Shown piece after piece: positions 1 to 7,985 of a stretch of DNA of 64,000 nucleotides. A program made the translations under genes and the position numbers. The DNA lies in contig JBBDWM010000034.1 in NCBI GenBank assembly GCA_040902845.1, positions 214,883 to 278,882 of the forward strand, written 5' to 3'. Source of the stretch: JALYNX01 sp040902845 (GTDB lineage Bacteria > Actinomycetota > Acidimicrobiia > Spongiisociales > ZC4RG35). The notes below the pieces were generated by a model, which saw nothing but the letters and a program-made list of their open reading frames with translations, made no database searches and was not told the origin of the DNA. Each line of letters starts with the position of its first letter. Positions within the stretch are counted from its first letter, which is position 1.

Positions 1-1
1 C

Positions 2-277
2 GTGGTGGTGTCCTCCGCCCTGGAGACCTCGATCGGGACCTATGCCGGTCTCCTGGTGGCTTCGTTGCTGCCCGACCTGCCCTATGCATGCGGTCTGGGC
101 ACGGTTGCCCTGATCGAGGGCGATCCGACACGGGATCCGCTTGTTTCACTCAACGGCCAACTCGAGGTTCGAAGACCCGAGCCCGATCCTGAGCTCCTTG
201 CGAGATGGCGCCCGGAACGCGATCGTGCAGCTGAAATGCTGCGCAAGGTCCGTTCGGCGGCCGAGGTGCTGACATGA
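2..277 (+). CDS. menC: o-succinylbenzoate synthase, C-terminal fragment
   Basis: C-terminal 91 codons of a gene that begins before the window. The opening residues VSSALETSIG match the end of the enolase-type barrel in MenC, which dehydrates SHCHC to o-succinylbenzoate in menaquinone synthesis. The rest is the short C-terminal extension. The stop overlaps the menD start by 4 bp (ATGA), so the two are probably translationally coupled, and that neighbour supports the call. The catalytic lysines lie outside the window and cannot be checked. Another enolase-superfamily enzyme is possible from this fragment alone but unlikely beside menD. Confidence 0.82.
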   Translation: MVVSSALETSIGTYAGLLVASLLPDLPYACGLGTVALIEGDPTRDPLVSLNGQLEVRRPEPDPELLARWRPERDRAAEMLRKVRSAAEVLT

Positions 278-1968
278 CCCAACCCAACCCGAGCACCGCC
301 CTCGCCAGGGTGTTGGTGGATGAGATGGCCAGACACGGGGTGTCGATGGCAGTCATATCACCAGGCTCCCGATCAGCCGCGCTAGCGATCGCCTTCGACC
401 AGCATCCTGGAATCACCACCCGCGTCGTGCTCGACGAGCGCTCGGCGGCGTTCTGGGCCCTGGGTCATGCACGGGCTACCGGGCAGCCGACAGTGGTGCT
501 GGCGACGTCCGGCACCGCGGTGGCCAATCATCTTCCCGCTCTGATCGAGGCGGACCAGTCAATGGTGCCGCTGATCGTCATCTCCGCCGATCGCCCCCCG
601 GAGATGCTTCACGTCGGCGCCAACCAGACCATTGACCAGGTTGGGCTCTTCGGGAACCGGGTCCGATGGTTCTGCAACATCGGCCCGGCGCAATCGCGCG
701 TCGACCACAACGCATACTGGCGGAGCACCGTTTCCCAGGCGGTGGCTAGGGCGCTTGGGTATGGGGCGCGGCCGGGACCGGTCCATCTCAATATTGCCTT
801 CAGCGAGCCAACCGTCCCGGTCGAGGACGATGGGAGGTCCGTTGCCGACCCCTATCCGTTTGCGATCCGCGGAAAGCCGGCAGAAGGCCGTTGGCAGGAG
901 CATGTGATCGCTTCTCCCGGTTCGGCGAACTTGGAGGCGCCCAAGGATGCCCGCGGGCTGATCGTGGCCGGCGAGGGCGACTACGAGCTAGAGCCATTGG
1001 TGCGGGCCGCCGAACAGCTCGGCTGGCCGATTCTTGCGACTGCCCTCTCCGGTCTACGGGGGCGTTCCACGGTTTCCACCTATCACCATTTGCTGGTCTC
1101 GGGTGTGCCCCCCTCCTTGATACCCGAGATGGTGTTGACAATCGGGCGTACCGGGCCCAGTGACCGGATCTCGGCTTTGACCGCGCTCGACGGTCCGCAG
1201 GTCAGCATCGATCGCTGGGGCACCTGGAACGACGCCCGACGACGGGCCACTCATTTCCTCCAGGCCGATCCGGTCGCCACCCTCGAACGGCTCTCCTCCA
1301 CGGTGTCGGCTGGGGCGGAATGGGCCGGGAGATGGGAGGCCGCCGATCAATCGATGCGCGCCGCTCTCGACGAGGCGATCGGGGTGGGAGAGCGGCCAAC
1401 GGGCTGTTCGGTGGCCCGCGCCCTCTCCGACAGTGCCTGGGAGGTCCTGGTCTCGGCATCTTCGATGCCGATTCGAGATGTTGACGCCCACACCGTCCAC
1501 ACTGGCTCGATCTACGCTAATCGGGGAGCCTCGGGCATCGATGGCCTCGTATCAACCGGGCTCGGGGTGGCGACGGCCGGATCGAGGACGGTGGTGCTGA
1601 CCGGTGACCTGTCCCTGCTCCACGATGGCAACGGCTTCGTGTCCGACGACCTTCCTGACGTGGTTTTCGTGGTTGTGGACAACAACGGTGGCGGACTGTT
1701 CGATCTTCTTCCACAGGCGACCCATGCTCCGGGATTCGATCGTTTGTTCGTGACCCCCCATGGGCGGGATCTCCTGGGATTCGCCGCCTTCCACGGGCTC
1801 AGCGCCGTCGCCGTCAATTCGATAGGCGAGCTCGGCACCGAGTTGGATCAGCGCCTGGAGGCGGGAGGATGTCACGTCCTGGTGATTCCGGTGGACCGGG
1901 AGGCAGATCTCAAACGTCGCCAGGCGCTCGACGAGGTCGCCCGTTCGGTGGTGGCCGGGATCAGCTGA
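274..1968 (+). CDS. menD: 2-succinyl-5-enolpyruvyl-6-hydroxy-3-cyclohexene-1-carboxylate synthase
   Basis: Thiamine-diphosphate enzyme of menaquinone synthesis that joins 2-oxoglutarate to isochorismate. At 564 aa it has the family length. The N-terminal PYR domain carries SPGSRS (about 29-34) and DERSAAF with the TPP-activating Glu at about residue 55. The C-terminal PP domain carries GDLSLLHD and the NNGGG segment that bind diphosphate and Mg2+. The ATG overlaps the menC stop. The 3' end runs 8 bp into the convergent menF gene, so menC-menD and menF form two facing units of one pathway. Confidence 0.95.
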   Translation: MTQPNPSTALARVLVDEMARHGVSMAVISPGSRSAALAIAFDQHPGITTRVVLDERSAAFWALGHARATGQPTVVLATSGTAVANHLPALIEADQSMVPLIVISADRPPEMLHVGANQTIDQVGLFGNRVRWFCNIGPAQSRVDHNAYWRSTVSQAVARALGYGARPGPVHLNIAFSEPTVPVEDDGRSVADPYPFAIRGKPAEGRWQEHVIASPGSANLEAPKDARGLIVAGEGDYELEPLVRAAEQLGWPILATALSGLRGRSTVSTYHHLLVSGVPPSLIPEMVLTIGRTGPSDRISALTALDGPQVSIDRWGTWNDARRRATHFLQADPVATLERLSSTVSAGAEWAGRWEAADQSMRAALDEAIGVGERPTGCSVARALSDSAWEVLVSASSMPIRDVDAHTVHTGSIYANRGASGIDGLVSTGLGVATAGSRTVVLTGDLSLLHDGNGFVSDDLPDVVFVVVDNNGGGLFDLLPQATHAPGFDRLFVTPHGRDLLGFAAFHGLSAVAVNSIGELGTELDQRLEAGGCHVLVIPVDREADLKRRQALDEVARSVVAGIS

Positions 1969-3082
1969 GGTCCAGCGCCCTCAACATCGGGAGCAGCTTG
2001 ATCCGGGTCTCTTCGAGCTCTGCCTCGGGATCCGACCCATCCACCAGCCCGACACCGGTGTACAGAGTGACCCGCTGCCCACTGATCTCGCCGCATCTGA
2101 GGGCAATGGCGAACTCCCCATCGCCGTGAGCATCCATCCAGCCCACGGGGCCGGCGTACCGGCCGCGACCATGGGCTTCGATCTCCCTGATCAGCTCGAC
2201 CGCGGCTTTGGTGGGCGTCCCGGCTACGGCGGCTGTGGGGTGGAGGGCCGCCACCAGATCGGTCACGTAGGTTCCGATGACCGTCTGTCCTTCGAACCCG
2301 GTGGCCAGGTGATGGATGTCGGCGAAGGTGTCGACCCGCCTCGGCAGTCGCTCCAGCCTGGTGCAGAAAGGCATCAGCGCCTCTTGCACCGAATCGGCCG
2401 CCAAGGTGTGCTCCACGGCCATCTTTGGTGAGTTGAGCGAAGCCGAGGCCGACGGATCGGTGCGATCAGCCGACCCGGCAAGGGACACCGACCGGACCGC
2501 CGATCCATGTTTGGAGACCAACAGCTCAGGGCTGGATCCGACCAGACCGTCGATCAGAAACGTGTGTGATCTCCCCTGACTGTGGACCAACTCCTGCGCC
2601 ACATGATGAATCGGGACATCGCCGTCGAACGCCATCTCGACGGTACGGGAGAGAACGACCTTCTCCACCTCCCCGCGTGCGATCGCCTGCAAAGCAAGGT
2701 CGATCGCGGTCCTCCACGAGTCCTCGTCGTCGGCAAATACCCGCCCTGAGGGCATGGCGAAATGGGGTACAGGTTGGGGGATACGGTCGAGCTCCCCGGT
2801 CAACACCCGACTGCCCTGACCGGTGACTTCGAGGACCGTTTCGGGGATGATCACCACCGATCCCGGCTCGTCTTCGTCAAAGGTGAAGGTGGCGAAGCCG
2901 ATGCTGCCCGGGGTCCGGTCCAGGGCTTCTCGGGCCCGCTCGAATCGGTCGCTCCCGGTGCCCGGGTCGATTCGACAGCTCTCGCCCCAACCGAACAAAG
3001 CCATGCCATCGCGGATCCAGGCGACATCCGGTCGGGACCGAAGCGGCTCGGTAACAGCCTGGTCAGGCTCGTGTTTCTTCAT
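1961..3082 (-). CDS. menF: isochorismate synthase
   Basis: Chorismate-utilising enzyme of 373 aa that converts chorismate to isochorismate, the substrate of MenD. The C-terminal half holds the family hallmarks: VEKVVLSRTVEM with the catalytic-base Lys, GSSPELLV, HPTAAVAGTP, and RGRYAGPVGW followed by GEFAIALR with the Mg-binding Glu. Convergent placement next to menD favours menaquinone over siderophore (EntC/DhbC) use. Its start overlaps the stop of murI by 4 bp, so murI and menF are probably co-transcribed on the minus strand. Confidence 0.9.
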   Translation of the reverse strand: MKKHEPDQAVTEPLRSRPDVAWIRDGMALFGWGESCRIDPGTGSDRFERAREALDRTPGSIGFATFTFDEDEPGSVVIIPETVLEVTGQGSRVLTGELDRIPQPVPHFAMPSGRVFADDEDSWRTAIDLALQAIARGEVEKVVLSRTVEMAFDGDVPIHHVAQELVHSQGRSHTFLIDGLVGSSPELLVSKHGSAVRSVSLAGSADRTDPSASASLNSPKMAVEHTLAADSVQEALMPFCTRLERLPRRVDTFADIHHLATGFEGQTVIGTYVTDLVAALHPTAAVAGTPTKAAVELIREIEAHGRGRYAGPVGWMDAHGDGEFAIALRCGEISGQRVTLYTGVGLVDGSDPEAELEETRIKLLPMLRALDLS

Positions 3083-3852
3083 TCAGGAGACCAGGCTAGG
3101 ACTGGTCGCGTCGGTTCGATTCCGGCGAGGTCTCGCGCCAGTCTCGCCAGACGTTGTGCATTCCCCGTGGTGACCAGGACCAGGGCTCCGTCACCAGGCT
3201 CTTCGGTGTGCACCCGCGCCACCTGCAAGGCAACTGCTGGTGCCGGGTCGACAACAGCAATGGTGGCCCCGACCAGTTTCTCGATCACCGGGCGCAGAAA
3301 CGGGAAATGGGTGCAGCCAAGCACCAACACGTCGGCGCCACCCTCGATCAGCGGTGCAAGACAGTCGGCGACCTGCTGCTCGACCTCTGGACCGTCGACC
3401 CTCCCGGCCTCAACGAGGCGAACCCAGGCCGGGCATGCCGCGTTGAGGACCTGGACATCCGGGGCGTGTCGGGTGACCACCGAGGAGTAGAGCTCGCCCT
3501 GGAAGGTGGCCGCCGTGGCCAGCACCCCGATCACCCCGGACCTGGTGGCGAGAGCCGCGGGTTTGACGGCCGGCTCCATTCCCACGAAGGGGATCGAGGG
3601 ATGAATCTCACGGAGGCGATTGAGAGCGGCCGCAGACGCGGTGTTGCAGGCCACCACGACGGTGGTGGCTCCTTCTCCAAGCAACCAGTTGGTCACTTCC
3701 TCGGAGATGGCGGCTACCTCTTCGAGGGAACGGGTTCCGTAGGGGGCGCGGCCTTGGTCGGCGAGATAGACCAGATCCGCCGCGGGTAGCTCCCGACGGA
3801 TGTGAGAGAGGACCCCGAGCCCTCCGACACCGGAGTCGAACACACCGATCAT
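3079..3852 (-). CDS. murI: glutamate racemase
   Basis: Makes D-glutamate for peptidoglycan. The protein is 257 aa, the usual size. It shows the N-terminal FDSGVGG motif (about 5-11), the first catalytic cysteine in ACNTASAA (about residue 73) and the second in GCTHFP, the two Cys of the PLP-independent racemisation. The segment LADQGRAPYG replaces the common GDTxRxPYG, a modest variation at the active-site rim. Coupled to menF downstream by an ATGA overlap. Upstream lie about 100 bp without features before the toxin/antitoxin insert. Confidence 0.95.
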   Translation of the reverse strand: MIGVFDSGVGGLGVLSHIRRELPAADLVYLADQGRAPYGTRSLEEVAAISEEVTNWLLGEGATTVVVACNTASAAALNRLREIHPSIPFVGMEPAVKPAALATRSGVIGVLATAATFQGELYSSVVTRHAPDVQVLNAACPAWVRLVEAGRVDGPEVEQQVADCLAPLIEGGADVLVLGCTHFPFLRPVIEKLVGATIAVVDPAPAVALQVARVHTEEPGDGALVLVTTGNAQRLARLARDLAGIEPTRPVLAWSPE

Positions 3853-3952
3853 GCGACCTATCTCAGCAGGCCGCAGTCCGGCTCACTGGTAGCGTCGGCC
3901 GTCGTCGCTGGAGGGCACCTGTAGGACGTCTCACCACAGACGCAGCGAACCG

Positions 3953-4339
3953 CTAGCTATGACGACGCGTTGACTCCTTGTAGTCGTTCAGGTGCCTTCG
4001 CGCTCGGCTGATGGCCTTCTGTTCTCGGCGACCGCCCCCGAACCTGCCCTTGTCATAGCCGCATAGGAGTAGAAGCACCTTGTTGCCGTATGGATGGAAA
4101 TAGACGCGCAGGGTGATCTCATCGTCTCGGACTCGAAACTCAAACAAGCCCTTTCCCAAAGGTTTGCCGTACTCGGTTTGGCAGACATCCTTGCCCTGAT
4201 ATTGGAGGACTGCCTTTATCGCGGCCACCAAAGTCGCACGCTTAGCCGGCTCTAAGTCCTCAATGAACTCACGAGCGGGCTCGCGTCCGCTCGCCGTGGC
4301 GTAAAACTCGATCTCAAACGCGAACTCAGGGGTTGACAT
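3953..4339 (-). CDS. RelE/HigB-type toxin (phage Gp49-like)
   Basis: A 128-aa protein with the layout of the Gp49/HigB branch of RelE-like toxins: an N-terminal FEIEFYATASGREPAREF segment, a basic YGKPLGKGLFEFRV core, a strand LLLLCGYDKG, and a Lys/Arg-rich C-terminal helix (ISRARRHLNDY). Such proteins cleave mRNA at the ribosome and are held by a partner HTH antitoxin. The gene is divergent from, not co-linear with, the antitoxin at 4389. Base composition is visibly poorer in G+C than murI or the synthetase on either side, which suggests horizontal arrival. Toxicity is inferred from the family only. Confidence 0.75.
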   Translation of the reverse strand: MSTPEFAFEIEFYATASGREPAREFIEDLEPAKRATLVAAIKAVLQYQGKDVCQTEYGKPLGKGLFEFRVRDDEITLRVYFHPYGNKVLLLLCGYDKGRFGGGRREQKAISRARRHLNDYKESTRRHS

Positions 4340-4362
4340 AGTTATGTGTTTTGACCCATACT
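4333..4362 (+). promoter_or_regulatory. candidate promoter of the antitoxin, overlapping the toxin start
   Basis: TTGACA at 4333-4338 and CATACT at 4357-4362 are separated by 18 bp, a good housekeeping-sigma layout. The -35 box covers the toxin start codon on the other strand. Transcription would start about 20 nt before the GTG at 4389. The 49-bp divergent gap is the natural place for autoregulation by the antitoxin. Confidence 0.45.
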
Positions 4363-4388
4363 GTAGACATCCGAATAGAGGACTTACA

Positions 4389-4682
4389 GTGGCGCGTCAA
4401 GAAGGGTCGTTCAATAGCTTCCTTAAGACCTACGAAGACAACCTGTCTGGAGAAGAGCTTGAACGCTATGAGGTCAAGCTGGCCCAGTACGAGCTTGCGA
4501 ATGAGCTGATCGAGCTCCGGAAGGCGGAGAGTTTGACCCAGCAGGCCTTGGCAGATCGCACCGGGATCGGACAGCCAGAGATCAGTCGAATCGAAAGCGG
4601 CCAAGAGAATCCCACGATGTCCACGATGATTCGGTTGGCTCGTGGGCTTCAGGTCCGGATCGGTTTCCGAGACAACGGCTGA
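4389..4682 (+). CDS. XRE-family HTH antitoxin
   Basis: A 97-aa protein. Residues about 35-90 form a Cro/CI helix-turn-helix: LIELRKAESLTQQALADRTG, then PEISRIESGQENP and the LARGL helix. This is the usual HigA-like antitoxin that neutralises a Gp49/RelE toxin and represses the locus. An upstream in-frame ATG at 4344 lies inside the putative promoter, while GTG at 4389 has AGAGGA 6 nt before it, so I chose the GTG. It shares the low G+C of the toxin gene. The pair is divergent, whereas most such pairs form one operon. Confidence 0.78.
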   Translation: MARQEGSFNSFLKTYEDNLSGEELERYEVKLAQYELANELIELRKAESLTQQALADRTGIGQPEISRIESGQENPTMSTMIRLARGLQVRIGFRDNG

Positions 4683-4736
4683 AGGAAACCTCTAAGACGA
4701 GTTTGAGGTATCCGGTCCTCTCCCGGAGCTACGGGG

Positions 4737-6671
4737 TCAAAGCCGTTCGATCCCGTCGAGACTCTCGGGGTTCTCCAGACTCGATAAGTCTCCCGGCTCT
4801 TGGCCCAGCGCCAGGGCCTTGACCACCCGGCGCATGATCTTTGCCGAGCGGGTGCGGGGTAGATCACCCACCCAGCGGATCGTCTTGGGCCGGAAGCTCT
4901 TCCCCAGGGATTCGACCACGGCTCCTTCGATCGCTGCGGTGAGGTTTTCATCGGGGGCGATCCCGGCAGCGGGTACCAGGTAAAGCGCGATCGCCTCGCC
5001 CTTGAGCTCGTCGGGAACTCCGATGACGGCCGCCATCACCACTTCAGGAAAGGCGACGGCCACCGACTCGATCTCGGCGGGGCCGATCCGCTTGCCGGCG
5101 ATGTTCAAGGTGTCATCGGATCTGCCGTGGAGATACCAGAATCCGTCTTCGTCGATCGAGGCCCAGTCTCCGTGGACCCAGGTTTCGTCGAAACGCTCCC
5201 AATAGGTGGCGAGATAGCGGTCCGGTTCATTCCAGAATCCCCTGGTCCTCCCCGGCCACGACCCACGGACCACCAATTCTCCAACCTCCCTCCGCACCGG
5301 TCTGCCTTCGCTGTCGTAGACGTCGGCGTCGATCCCGAGGGCCGGGCCGCCGAGTGACGTGGGCTTGATTCCCTGGAGGAGATTGACGGAGAGCAAACAA
5401 GCCCCGATCTCGGTGCCGCCCGAGATGTTGACGATGGGGCGTGTCTCACCCCCGATGTCCTTGAACAACCACCACCAGGGATCGGGGTTCCACGGCTCCC
5501 CGGTGGAACCAAAGGTTTTCAGCCGCGACAGGTCGTGATGGTGAGCCTGCTCGGATCCGTGCCGCCGCAGGGCACGGATCAGGGTGGGGGAGATGCCCAG
5601 GAAGGTCAGTTCCAGCTCCGAGGCGGCCTGCCAGATCCGGTCCGGCCCCGGATAGTCGGGTGCTCCGTCATAGGTGGCGACTGCCGCGCCATTGGCCAAC
5701 CCCGCTATCACGATCCAGGGGCCCATGATCCAACCCATGTCGGTGGCCCACATCACCACGTCGTCGCGATGGAAGTCGAACTGGAATGCACCTTCGGCTG
5801 CCACCTGTACCCCGAACCCGCCGTGAACGTGGACCGCTCCCTTGGGGCGCCCGGTGGTCCCTGAGGTGTAGGCGATGAGGAATGGGTCCTCGGCGGCAGT
5901 GGGGACGACGGGATGCGGTTCCGCGTCATCCAACACCTCCGCCCACCAGAGGTCGCGACCTTCTCGCATCGGGGTGTGGTCACGGTCGGCATAGTCGACC
6001 ACCAGGAGGCGATCCACCCCATAGGAGAGCTCGACCGCCTGGTCGGCCACCTCCTTCATCTCCACCAGGCTGCCGCGCCGCATATAGCCATTGGCGCAGA
6101 TCAAGACCTTGGGTCTGGGATCTCGGAGCCGATTGGCAACGGCCTCGGCCCCGTAGCCGGAGAAGACCGGTACGAAGACAGCACCGATCCTGGCCACCGC
6201 GAGCAGAGAAACCACCGCCTCCGCGGCCATCGGCAGGAAGACCGCAACCGCGTCACCCCTTCGCACCCCGAGCCGGTGCAGGGCGCCGGCCAGCCTCGCC
6301 ACCTCGTCACGGAGGCTGCCGAAGCTCAATTCCCTGGTCTCACCGCTCTCCTTCTGGGAGCGAAGGGCGAGTCGTTCCGGCGTTTCGTCTGCCCAACGGT
6401 CGACGCAGGAGCGGTTGATGTTGAAGACCGACCCGGCGAACCAGGTAGCCCATGGTGTCCCTCTCGAGGTGTCGAGGATCGCTCGCCAGGGTTTGTCGAA
6501 GGGCAGACCGAGATATTCGACAACCGATTCCCAGAACCACTCAGGATCCTCTACCGAGCGCCGTCGCAGTTGGTCGTAGCTCGCAAGCCCGTGCTCCGCC
6601 ATGAAGCCGGCGGTGTGGGTGGCGGCGGCTCGCTCAGGGCTCGGGCGCCACACGATTTCGAAATGCTCCAT
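4737..6671 (-). CDS. acetyl-CoA synthetase-like acyl-CoA synthetase
   Basis: AMP-forming ligase of 644 aa that should convert a short carboxylate (acetate or propionate type) to the acyl-CoA. It has the ACAS-type N-terminal region (PEWFWESVVEYLGLPF), the phosphate loop YTSGTTGRPKGAVHVHGG, GGTEIG, the hinge HGDWASIDEDGFWYLHGRSD and a C-terminal lysine in RTRSAKIMRR. The phrase WATDMGWIMGPW is typical of the Acs branch. A GTG lies one codon upstream, but the ATG at 6671 sits better behind AGGAGG. The exact substrate cannot be read from sequence. The gene is convergent with the antitoxin gene. Confidence 0.85.
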   Translation of the reverse strand: MEHFEIVWRPSPERAAATHTAGFMAEHGLASYDQLRRRSVEDPEWFWESVVEYLGLPFDKPWRAILDTSRGTPWATWFAGSVFNINRSCVDRWADETPERLALRSQKESGETRELSFGSLRDEVARLAGALHRLGVRRGDAVAVFLPMAAEAVVSLLAVARIGAVFVPVFSGYGAEAVANRLRDPRPKVLICANGYMRRGSLVEMKEVADQAVELSYGVDRLLVVDYADRDHTPMREGRDLWWAEVLDDAEPHPVVPTAAEDPFLIAYTSGTTGRPKGAVHVHGGFGVQVAAEGAFQFDFHRDDVVMWATDMGWIMGPWIVIAGLANGAAVATYDGAPDYPGPDRIWQAASELELTFLGISPTLIRALRRHGSEQAHHHDLSRLKTFGSTGEPWNPDPWWWLFKDIGGETRPIVNISGGTEIGACLLSVNLLQGIKPTSLGGPALGIDADVYDSEGRPVRREVGELVVRGSWPGRTRGFWNEPDRYLATYWERFDETWVHGDWASIDEDGFWYLHGRSDDTLNIAGKRIGPAEIESVAVAFPEVVMAAVIGVPDELKGEAIALYLVPAAGIAPDENLTAAIEGAVVESLGKSFRPKTIRWVGDLPRTRSAKIMRRVVKALALGQEPGDLSSLENPESLDGIERL

Positions 6672-6728
6672 CACCCTCCTGACTGTGGCGTTGAGCGTAG
6701 GAGGCCCAATACCTGACCCCCCGCCGCC

Positions 6729-6734
6729 TACTCT
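6729..6734 (+). promoter_or_regulatory. -10-like box TACTCT, leaderless spacing
   Basis: TACTCT ends 8 nt before the ATG at 6743, placing a transcription start at or next to the start codon. No Shine-Dalgarno sequence precedes that ATG. One of a recurrent set in this window. Confidence 0.35.
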
Positions 6735-6742
6735 CTCCGGCT

Positions 6743-7834
6743 ATGGCCTCGTCATCGGAGAGGGCGGACAGCCGGAGTTTTCGCCGGAGGACACTCGTCG
6801 TCGCCGGGGTGCTCGTGGCCACGGCCGTGGTCCTCTGGCTGGCCTTTCGGCTCAGCAACATCATCTTCATGGTCTTCGTTTCTTTGTTTGTCGCCGTGGC
6901 GATCGAACCTCCGGTTCATTTCCTCGAGAAGCGGGGCTGGAGGCGGGGCGGCGCCACCGGTGTCGTGTTCCTGGCCGCATTCGCTCTGGTGTTGGTGTTC
7001 CTGATCGCGCTGGTCCCGCTGTTCGTCGAGCAGATGAATCAGTTTGTGGACGCCACCCCTGGATACGTGGCGTCGGTGGCTCGGTTCGTGGAGGACACGT
7101 TTGGCGTGCAACTGTCCGATCTCCAGGTCGCGGAGGAAGGGCAGAATCTGGCCGACATAATCGGCACTGCGGGGGGGACTCTGGTCGGCGGGGTCATCGG
7201 GGTCACGACCAGCGTCTTCAGCTTCCTCTTCTTCGCCTCCACGGTCGCCATCTTCTCCTTCTACATGGTGGCCGAACTGCCCAAGCTTCAGCACACGGTC
7301 CTCTCCTTCATGCCGGCGGACCAACAAAGAGAGGCGTTGCATGTCTGGGATATCGCGGTGGAGAAGATGGGCGGATACATCTACTCACGTCTGATCCTGG
7401 CGATTCTGAGCGGTCTTCTGTCGACCGTGGTGCTGACCTTTCTCGAAGTGCCCTTTGCCTTCTCACTTGGGATCTGGGTCGGAGTGCTCAGCCAGTTCAT
7501 CCCGGTCATCGGCACCTATCTGGCAGCCGTCCTCCCCGCCGTGGTTGCTTTCTCCGCCAACGGCCCGACTAACGCGTTGTGGGTGATCATCTACTTCGTG
7601 GCCTATCAACAGCTCGAGAATTACCTGGTCGCACCGAGGATCACGAAGCGGACCATGGAGATTCACCCCGCAGTCTCGATTGCGGCCATCCTCATCGGGG
7701 GGGCATTGTTGGGGGGAATCGGGATCGTCCTCGCCCTTCCCATGACCGGGATCATCCAGGCGCTCATCTCGGAGTCATCGACATATCGCCACGAAGTCAT
7801 CCCCCAGGTGGTTGAGCCGGCACCTGATACCTGA
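6743..7834 (+). CDS. AI-2E family transporter (TqsA/PerM-like permease)
   Basis: Integral membrane protein of 363 aa. Hydrophobic segments occur near residues 16-36, 39-58, 68-90, 140-175, 210-250, 260-290 and 305-345. The sequence SGLLSTVVLTFLEVPFAFSLG followed by GVLSQFIPVIGTYLAAVLP is the family signature. Members export quorum signals, act as Na+/H+ antiporters, or are unassigned, so the substrate is unknown. Preceded by a leaderless-type box. A weak 6-bp hairpin (7848-7867) followed by TTTT lies just downstream and may end the transcript. Confidence 0.85.
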   Translation: MASSSERADSRSFRRRTLVVAGVLVATAVVLWLAFRLSNIIFMVFVSLFVAVAIEPPVHFLEKRGWRRGGATGVVFLAAFALVLVFLIALVPLFVEQMNQFVDATPGYVASVARFVEDTFGVQLSDLQVAEEGQNLADIIGTAGGTLVGGVIGVTTSVFSFLFFASTVAIFSFYMVAELPKLQHTVLSFMPADQQREALHVWDIAVEKMGGYIYSRLILAILSGLLSTVVLTFLEVPFAFSLGIWVGVLSQFIPVIGTYLAAVLPAVVAFSANGPTNALWVIIYFVAYQQLENYLVAPRITKRTMEIHPAVSIAAILIGGALLGGIGIVLALPMTGIIQALISESSTYRHEVIPQVVEPAPDT

Positions 7835-7985
7835 CCCTTGAGAGTGTCGATCCTTGGTGTTGGATCGGAGCCGTTTTACCTTTACCCCGACCAGGACTCA
7901 TCATGAGGGTCATTCGTGCGAGAGCGAACCGCCTCGACTGAGCACCAGGCCGAAAGCGTCGATCAAGCGATATGGAGGAAAGCCG

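Noticed and set aside
4344..4388. Longer antitoxin start at ATG 4344
   Set aside because: It would place the start codon within the putative promoter and lacks a ribosome-binding site, whereas GTG 4389 has AGAGGA at good spacing.
7848..7877. Terminator after the AI-2E permease gene
   Set aside because: The stem is only 6 bp with an 8-nt loop and the T run is separated from it; too weak to list as a feature.
7854..7985. Longer start for the solute-binding protein
   Set aside because: The added residues are charged and precede the signal peptide, which would bury the lipobox; the GTG at 7986 has GGAGGAAAG.
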